Shown: one piece after another, positions 26,301 to 35,300 of the stretch | How the letters are laid out: each line of letters opens with the position of its first letter | How positions within the stretch are numbered: the stretch's first letter is position 1 | NCBI GenBank assembly: GCA_903813345.2 | Contig: CAIIXF020000011.1 | Coordinates: 21,001,754 to 21,065,753, forward strand | DNA: 64,000 nucleotides | Source: Owenia fusiformis | Lineage: Eukaryota; Annelida; Polychaeta; Sabellida; Oweniidae | Reading direction: 5' to 3' | Program-made: the position numbers and the translations under genes | Notes under the pieces: model-generated | What the model was told of the DNA's origin: nothing | Databases searched by the model: none | Seen by the model: the letters and a program-made list of their open reading frames with translations, nothing else

Positions 26301-29300
26301 GCCCATTATTACATTTCTGGGCTCACATCTTTGAAGAATTCATTCTCCTGTCTGGAAGTTTCATTCTTTCTTTCATAAACATATTAAATTCAGCAACAAT
26401 TTTGATATGATTGTGATTGGTTTTAATTAAGTTGGCATTTGACTGGCTGTTATTAATATTAATACATTACAAGATTTAATACAAAATTTAAACCCTAATA
26501 CTTTTCAACTACTACTTTTAATATCTTCTATTATAATTATATAGTTAAGTTTTCTATTTTTAACAGACAATCTGTTTTAGCCTTTTTGTAATATAGTAAG
26601 ATATTTTCTCTGAAATTCCTTATCTATCTAACATATACTTATAGGATCTGATTCTTTAATAAATAGATGCAACATTACCAGGTTTTGATCTTATAAGATT
26701 TAAGATCAAACTTAACGCATTAAAACCTGTATATGTGGAACACCTTCATTATAGACAGATGTTCTTTATAGAAAGGGTTCACTAATATGTACTTTAATGG
26801 TGTGTGGGTGTTTCATTTGTAGAAATGTTTTTAACAGAGAGGTGTTCCATTGTACAAATTTTGCTGTATTATTGCAATGTTGCATCAAGAATCAGATCGA
26901 TTCTTTTTTCTTTGTGGTACTTATGTGACGTGTCACAATTTCAGCGTTCCCTAATAAACGGGGTCCACCCCAAACTCAGGGGCAAGGCCAGGGAAAACCA
27001 CGCCCTCAAAGTGAAGATGTCTCACGATTCAATGGGCCAAAACAAGATGGATTCCACGGAGATCAAATGCTACATGATGGCAAACAGCGACCATATTTCC
27101 CTAGTCAGTTTCTACTCTAGTTAATGCATGATCTATCTAACATTATAATATAAGGAGTTTGGGCCAATATTTAACTTTTTTTATTTATATATCAGTGTAT
27201 CAAATACTAAGTCCTATACTCATATTTGTTTTCTACATAATGAGATATGATCAAACAAAAATAGGAAATTTCCAATAACTGTGCACTCCATTGCAATTAT
27301 TTTTATTATTGTTTAGATTTTGATTTATCTAATGAAACTGTTTCAAATCTCAGCTCATTCAGCCCTTTGTGCATCTTGGTAGAAAATCAGAAAAATGTAG
27401 AAGGTTTTGATCTTTTTTAACAATTATTTTCATCAGAATATGATATTTTTTTCTGGCATGAAATCATGGAAAACAAGTATGAGTAATTATTAGGGGTGGG
27501 ACGGATAACCGAAATACCGAAAAACCGCGGTTTATAGCCTTCGGATCAGTTTTCGGATCATGGCCCTACTTTCGGATCAGCTTTTCGGATCGTTTTCGGA
27601 TTAATATTTCATTGGTCAAGTATCAATAAAACAGTTAAAAACACTGTTTAACAGCAACATTTTTGATATTCCTAGTCCCTACCTTGTCTGTCTTGTCTGT
27701 TGCTAGCTCACTCGTTTACTAGATTCGTTTCGTATCCGCGTATTCGTATCTCTCGGTAATCAATCATGTGGTCCCTGGTACTACATTCTTTAGTCGTGTA
27801 TTCTAAATAATATGTATTGTTCATGCAATACTATAACATAAAATTCCATCTGTAAAATATTGTTATAACGTGGCATAATTGATACAAAGATTTGCGCAAA
27901 TTTATATTTGCGCAGGTTCGATAGGGTATTATTTTGTGCGCACCCACAATACATTCAAATATGGCGTCTGCATCACAGAATAAAGGTTTCTACAAGCATA
28001 AATTAGTTATTTTATTGGTTGTATTAAAAGAAAGTGACAGTCAGCAGTGAAGTCAGAGACAAAGCAGCTAATCATGTCAATCAATACAAATCCTTAAAAT
28101 GAATGAACCGAACCGAAAAAACCGAACCGACGGCTGATGATCCGAAAAACCAAACCGAACCGAACCGAAACGAACCGTCCCATCCCTAGTAATTATAGCT
28201 CAATGATTCAAACTGTAACTTTGTTTTGTATTAACATATTTTAAGGCTTTAACATAAAAAGATCAAATTTACATGCTAAAAATGAATGATACAAGTGTGC
28301 AAAAATAGGTCACTGTGTCTTCAGTGAAATACAGCTAATTGAACATAAATTATTGCAAAATGTACTTACCATACATTGATATTGACTATTTTCAGGCTCA
28401 AAATCCCAAGAACAAATTCGCTCGACATCTACAAGTAATTTACGAGATCAAAGAGACCCGCGTGAGGCCCCCCACAATCCATATGCTAGACAACATGGAC
28501 CCCCACAACCCATGGTTGACCCACGAGAAATAGCCATGCGATCAAAATCCACATCAAATCTTGATCAGCGGGAGCCAGGTAGGATAGAAAATCAGCCAAT
28601 CAGAGACAATCGTCAAGTGATGTCATCAAGTACATTACCGAGAAATTATCAAACAAGAAACCAAGAAAATCCTAAGAGCATATCGCAACCCAACTTGCAT
28701 CCTGATCAAGATATGAGAAACAATTATGAGAATTATCACCCTGGTGGCGGTGGTGCTCCTCCCCCTAATAGATACCCTGGGGGACCTCAGAATAATCTAC
28801 CCCCAGGGGAACCTGTACCACCATATATGCAAAAGGAAACAGTGACGACAACAACTGTGCGCTCAGTAAATGGTAATGAACCACCCAGGGACAGGGATAG
28901 AGAGGGAGGGTTTGGTCCCCCAGGGGCAAGAGGTTATGAACATGATATACCACGCCAAGCTCAGAATAATCAACACACTCAACAAAACTTTTACAATAAC
29001 ACAGTACCTCTACCGGCTAACACCCAGCCTCAATTTGAACGAATGCAACGCCCAGCTGAACCAACCAAACCACAGGTATCCCAGAAGCCCCAAATTGCCC
29101 CAAAGCCTGATGGGCCTCAAGTTGTCCATCAGGAAATTCCCAGAGTGTCGTCTGACCCACGGAAAACTCAACCCCAGTTCTTTGAAGACCCTCGTGATCA
29201 TGATCCTCATTACCAGAATGTCCAACAAGCAAAATTACAAGGGAAAGTAATTACAGAAACGAGGACAGTGCAGTTCCAGGATCGCAAACCCTCTCCCCAG

Positions 29301-32300
29301 AGAATAGATGATATACGTCGTCAAACACCCGATAGGAGAAGTGAATCGCCAAACTTGCCCCCACCCCCAGAGATTCCCCCTCCCCCTGCAGATCTTGATG
29401 GATATGTTGATGATCTCCCTCCCCCACCTCCACCACAGGATGGTGGCTCCCCCTATGACCAACAACGAAGATTTGAAATGGAACAGCGGAGACATCAGGA
29501 GCAGCAGAGGGACCGTATGGCCAGCTACGGAGGTGATCACCGAAGACCTGAGCCCCATGGCTACCAACCTCCCCCTAGCGCACCCCCAGGTGGACCACAT
29601 GGTCGCCAACACCCCGAGCCTATGCGCCCAATTGAATCTCAGCAACCATTATCACGCGGTCCTCCAACAGTGCCACCTAGTGGCCCAAGAGCAGACAAGG
29701 ATGTTATCCGTGATATCAACGAAATAAATAAACTTGAAAAAGACTCAATGGGCTCATGGAATCCCAATGCCGTGGCAGGTCCTGGGGGACAGGGACCATC
29801 GCTACAGGTGAGGATGTTGGCGGAGGCTATGAGGACAGGGGCGCCCCCTCCCTCTCCTTCACCCTGGGAGAAAGAGGAAAAGGAAAGGAAAGAGAAGAAG
29901 GTCGCAACTGAGATGGGACAGATGAGAGATGAGGAGATTGGGTTCTTGGCAAGCAAGCAGTTCAGGTGAGTAATGTGAAGGATAAAATTCAAGTTGAACA
30001 TGTTTAAAATAGAAAGTAGAATAATAGTCTATATAGAACGAATGAAATAAACAAGTACATGAAATAAACATGTACATGACATATTTGAAGTGTGTTGATA
30101 GTAAATAAGAAAAGTGGTTAAATATTTTTGATCTTAAAGTGGCTCTCTATTATTCAAAATTATGACATCACAATTGCACGTTTCAGGACACCAGACGAGG
30201 AAGCTCGATTACAGAAGTTGCGACTTGACCAGGAGTTCCAACGTCGTCTGGACGAATCAAAGAATGATGATGATGAAGAAGGAGATAGTGATTCAGAATT
30301 GACAGATAGAGCCTCGGTAAGTTATGATCACAATCTCATTCAGCCAGCATACATTCTCCCATCAAAATGTAATGAAAATAGAAAACTTCCGCAAAACTGA
30401 AAATCATTGGTTTTCTGTTACTTGAGGTCTTTTGAACAGTAGTCTCAAATGAATAGGGATTGACTGGTTCATGAATTGATTAGAATCTAAATGGACAATC
30501 AACCTCTCAAAGTACTCCGTACATACAGAATTTTCTCTGCAGAGAACATTGGGCTAGACTGTACTGAGAAACACATAAAGTTGAGCCATTTTTTTATCTA
30601 TTAAACTGAACTCAAAATTGTGGGCAAATAATGCAAGATATGCGCAAAACTGACCCCCAAACAATATATGCAAAATCTAGCTTGAATAACTCTTACTTAC
30701 ATTACTAGCAATAATTATTAATAATTATGATAATTCAATACACTCTTTACTGTCTGGGTGCTCTTTCTAATTATTTTACAGTGGTTACTTTTTTCAAAGA
30801 CAAGTTTGAACTTCAAGGTAATCTTTCCATTAAGTGAGGGGTCAAGGTACTCATTTAAACCTCTCATGTTTCTTTGATTGTTTTTGACAAAATTGAACCA
30901 CTGTGATATTTTTAGAAAGGCAAGCTGCAGAAGCGAAATTGCAAATATGATTATGTACTGAAGGTATGATTTCATAATTAATGGCCCCAAATAGCTCGCT
31001 GCTTTTGCATTAAACATACTGTGTATACTGATTTTTGCAAATTAAGCTAGTATATCCATTGGCCATCCAAGTAGATTGATTATTTTTGCAATTTTTCTGA
31101 AATTCCTTTTTACTGTTAAAATGGCCCAGATGTTAACTCTCCTAATATATGCAAAATTATCAATGTGTAATGTGCACCGTCAGTATACTTTGATACTAAG
31201 CTCATTTTCTGTTTATATAAAACGTAATGGAAATTCAAAGTCTTAGTTGTGCAAGTCGTAGGTTGTTCTATTTCTTTTAATTTGGCATATGCTAGGATTG
31301 AAGACTGGGCCCCTTTATACACATTTTCTAAAGATCTCTTGGCCATGAGGTCTCACATTTACCCAACAGTCTTTTTCACCTGATCTGTTTCTTTAATCAT
31401 TTTTATCACATCAATTTCTTGTATTGTCAATGGATGGTGGCTATATTGGTTGGTGCATACAAGGGTAGTTTAGTTGAAGGGTATGGTGTTTTGTCCTTAG
31501 GGTCGTAGGGAGCTACTCCGTAGAATGCAAGAAGACCTTGCCCAGAGAAGGAAAAAGAGTGAAGAAGATGAACAACAGAGACGTATAGATGACTTCAAGG
31601 CTGAACAAGAGAAGACAGAAAGGTAAAGGGAACATTTATGCCAGCCTGAATTACAAATGTTGTATTTTGGTTGATGGAACAATTTTGATACCCCTTTGAT
31701 ATTTTAACATTGTAATTCATGTCTATTTATCTATATACAAACTGCCAGATTCAGACTCTTGTGTTAAATTAGGAAACATGAATTTATTTGAATAATTAAG
31801 AAAATTCAATTTAATTCAATGATTTTAGCTTAAGTTACTCAAATCTGAACAAATCTGAAATCTGTAATCTGAACAAGAAAATGGAATTCATTGTAAAACT
31901 ATACCTAGAAATCTGAATGATGCTGAATAATTTCGAATATTTTATTACATCCTAATTTGAATATCTGTTTTAAAAAAGCTTGAATTGTGCTGAATATAGT
32001 TGTATTACTTCCATATAAAATTCCAGACAAAACAGGCGATTAGAACAATTTGAGAAACAGCGGGAACAAGAGAAACAAAAGATGGCCGCCAAACAAGAGA
32101 AAAAGGAACGAGAGCATGAAGAATTTTTACGGAAACAAAGAGTGAGTTTCAACTGACGATTGTGTATTTTTTGTTCTTCCCTTGTTGTACATTTTCATAG
32201 TGTCATTTGTAGTGTTAGTTCATTGGATTTTTTACATTCAGCTAAATACACTCTAATCAAAAATTATAGAATTTTCGCTGAAATATAAATAATATTTTGG

Positions 32301-35300
32301 TTTGGGGTGTATTTGTCACTGCATGGTTAACAGTTTGTGCTTCACTAAATGACTTTGGGAGATGGATGCTATATTTGTTTTTTATTTTATATTCCCTGTT
32401 AATCTTGTAGTGTGTTATTTACTGTTTACTGTTACTGTTCCCTTTAGCATTTCATATGGTGCTTATTTTTCCCTTAATCTTGCAACAGTCTTTTCATGAC
32501 TGATATTTTTACAGATAGAAGAAGAGCGTAAAGAGCGGGTAAGAGTCTTATCCTGAAGGGTTCAGGTTGCTCGGTTACTACAATTACAAAGTGGCTTCTT
32601 AAGTTAATCTAGCTTGCTTAAGAAATAAAAATATTCAATTATACTTAATATAAACTTTCTACAGGGTGTTCACTAAGTAGTTATACCATGTTTCCTATAT
32701 CAAAACTCATGATCAAAATGAACCAGCCTTATCTTGTCTATAGGTTTTTTTAATTCAACACACATTTTAACTGTTCATAAGCCTCTCATTAACCTCTGTT
32801 AACTTATGTATGTGGATGAATTTTATAATGACTTGTAGAAAGTGGACACCCTGTATGATTACTTACAGTGAACACCCTGTAATAACAAATATATGCTAAT
32901 AATCTAGTGAAGGAGGTACATCAATCCCACAGTGTATTTTGATTAGTTTTGGGGCATTGTTGGATTGATTGATCTCTTATTCTTCATTCTTAAAACAGAA
33001 CTGGACATTTAGGTGATGCTTGGAGTGGCTTATGCTACTATTACTAATCCTGGGTTGTCATAAAATTTGTTATATGCTATACTTAAAGGAGGGGTGTACC
33101 AGTCTGGCAGGGTTTCATGATACACCCCCCCCCCTATAAACGAATGTGTCTATTCATTCATTGTTCATTATTATGTTGACTAATATTTTTAATCAAATGG
33201 AGTCTCAAAATGCTTAAACAGGAATTTCTGAGCTATAATAGACTGCCCCTTTATATGATGATAATATTCATGTACATGTATTTGCTTTATTAATCTGTTC
33301 TCTCAGGAGATTTCTGACCCTGACAGACCCCTATTCTATGTGTTGCTTCATGTATGTTGACTAACCTTATTGTTCAGCCAGGTCCACATCTCGGAATCAT
33401 ATCTCATTCCCAGTGTGTTCAGCTCAATTTTCTCTTATCAGTAAACAATGTTAAAACATATTTTACTTCATTAGGTCAAATTATTATGATAACACTTTGA
33501 ACACTTACATATGTAAACCTATACTAGGTACATAAGTATTATAAAACGAAACTAATCAGCACCCTGGTATAGATAGTGCTAAGTTCCACTAATCGTATTT
33601 ATGTTAAGATAAGGCAAGGAGAGACGTACATGGTTAATGTCTCACAAATTGAGATCTCATGGTAATTTAAACATCCATTACTTAACTCAAAGGCTTCTGT
33701 GCATTCTCAAGTATTGCTTTTTCTAGAGGTTGTTATAGAGACAAATCAAGGAAAAACACATTCTTACAAGATTCTGATAAATCATTATTGGATATTTTTG
33801 TTTTATCATATTCAGTAAATGCACAGCAGATCTCTCCCAAGCAAGAAATTCTCTAAACAACCCAATATGTTTATTTTATGAATTGAAACATGTAAACCCC
33901 ACAGATTAGTCCCTGTATTAGAATGTGTGACCCCCTATGTTGTATAGGAGATGAGAGAGAAACAAAGGAGAGAGGCAGAGGAGCATAAGAAACAGCAGCA
34001 GCAAGAGGAAGAACGTATCAGACAGAGGAAGATGGAAGAGATTAGAAAAAAGAAAGATTTAGTAAGAATCTGTTTCTCCACTAAGCTCAAGCATTGTGAA
34101 CTTCATCAGAATTCACTTTAAGATAGACAATATTCCTAATTTCTGTTGGACTGTTGAATTTAGTACATCAATCGATGTCAGTGCCACCCCCCCCCCATTT
34201 CAGACAATCAGAATTCCTTTTTAAGTAGCTGATAAACATTCCTTTTAAACATTCCTGATACCTCTCATGTTTCAGTATTGTCATCTATGCCCCTGCATTT
34301 CTCTAGTTATGTCACCATCTCACGTGGTGATTGTAACAGTCTCCAACTTTTTTATGGACTGTGTTTGACATTTAGCGTTCACAGTTTGATGTCTATTATA
34401 CGAGGGGTGATCCAAAAGTCTTGGACGCCCCGCTCTAACTTTGCTATTTTTTAATATAACTACATGAAACTTTCAGATAATAAAGATCAACATCTTAACA
34501 ATTTTATGTATAAGTTTCAACAGAAAATGATATATTTTAGGTACTGTTCTACATATCTTTTAATACCGGGTCACTGCTACCCGGAACGGTATTTAAATAT
34601 AGCAAATCATGTCACAACTGTTATAATATGGCAAACACTTTAGGTGCAGGTGCACAACCTAACACCAGCCATGATATGAGAGAATTTTCGATTTCCAATC
34701 TGAGTGTCATCTGCCATCATCATCTTCACATATTAAGACATACTTTTCAACATATTTTCCACGAATTTGAACACATTTTCATACCACTTTACCAATGAAT
34801 GGAAGACATTTATGAAACCGTCATTGCTTCTGTGATACAAATGCTGCTGGAGTGCTACTCTAAACCTCATTCAATGAGTAAAAAACATTTTCTTTCAACC
34901 ATCCTTTCAACTTGGAGAAAAGGAAGAAAATTACATGGAGCCATAGATACACTGTATCGTGCATATGGTAGCTGCTTAAGGTCAATAACAGTAGTATTCT
35001 TTGTTCCACTTTGATTTCTTTCGTGTTCTGCCTTTCAGCAGCCATCTTGCAGCAAAAATGATACCAGAATGAGGGTTGCTTGTCTGATGGCATTTTCTTA
35101 GAATTTGACATGTGCAGCCATTGTCATGTGACATTATAATTAAAACACAATTAATTGGTTGCCTAGTAACAAAGGAAGTAAACTTACATGGTTTAACATT
35201 CAAAATTCAAAGAAATATAGTGGTCAAGACTTGCGAAACAAGTGAAATGGCAGTAACATTTAAGGCTGAAAGTTGCCATGTGCGAATACCGTTCCGGGTG

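Noticed and set aside
26804-27124. Open frame across the afadin exon at 26945-27103 in a different phase
   Set aside because: It does not join to the neighbouring exons. The phase 1 reading gives the conserved KPRPQSE and SKSQ motifs.
28765-29645. Several long open frames antisense to the large afadin exon
   Set aside because: Shadows of the Pro-rich coding sequence, whose GC-rich codons suppress stops in other frames. There is no independent signal.
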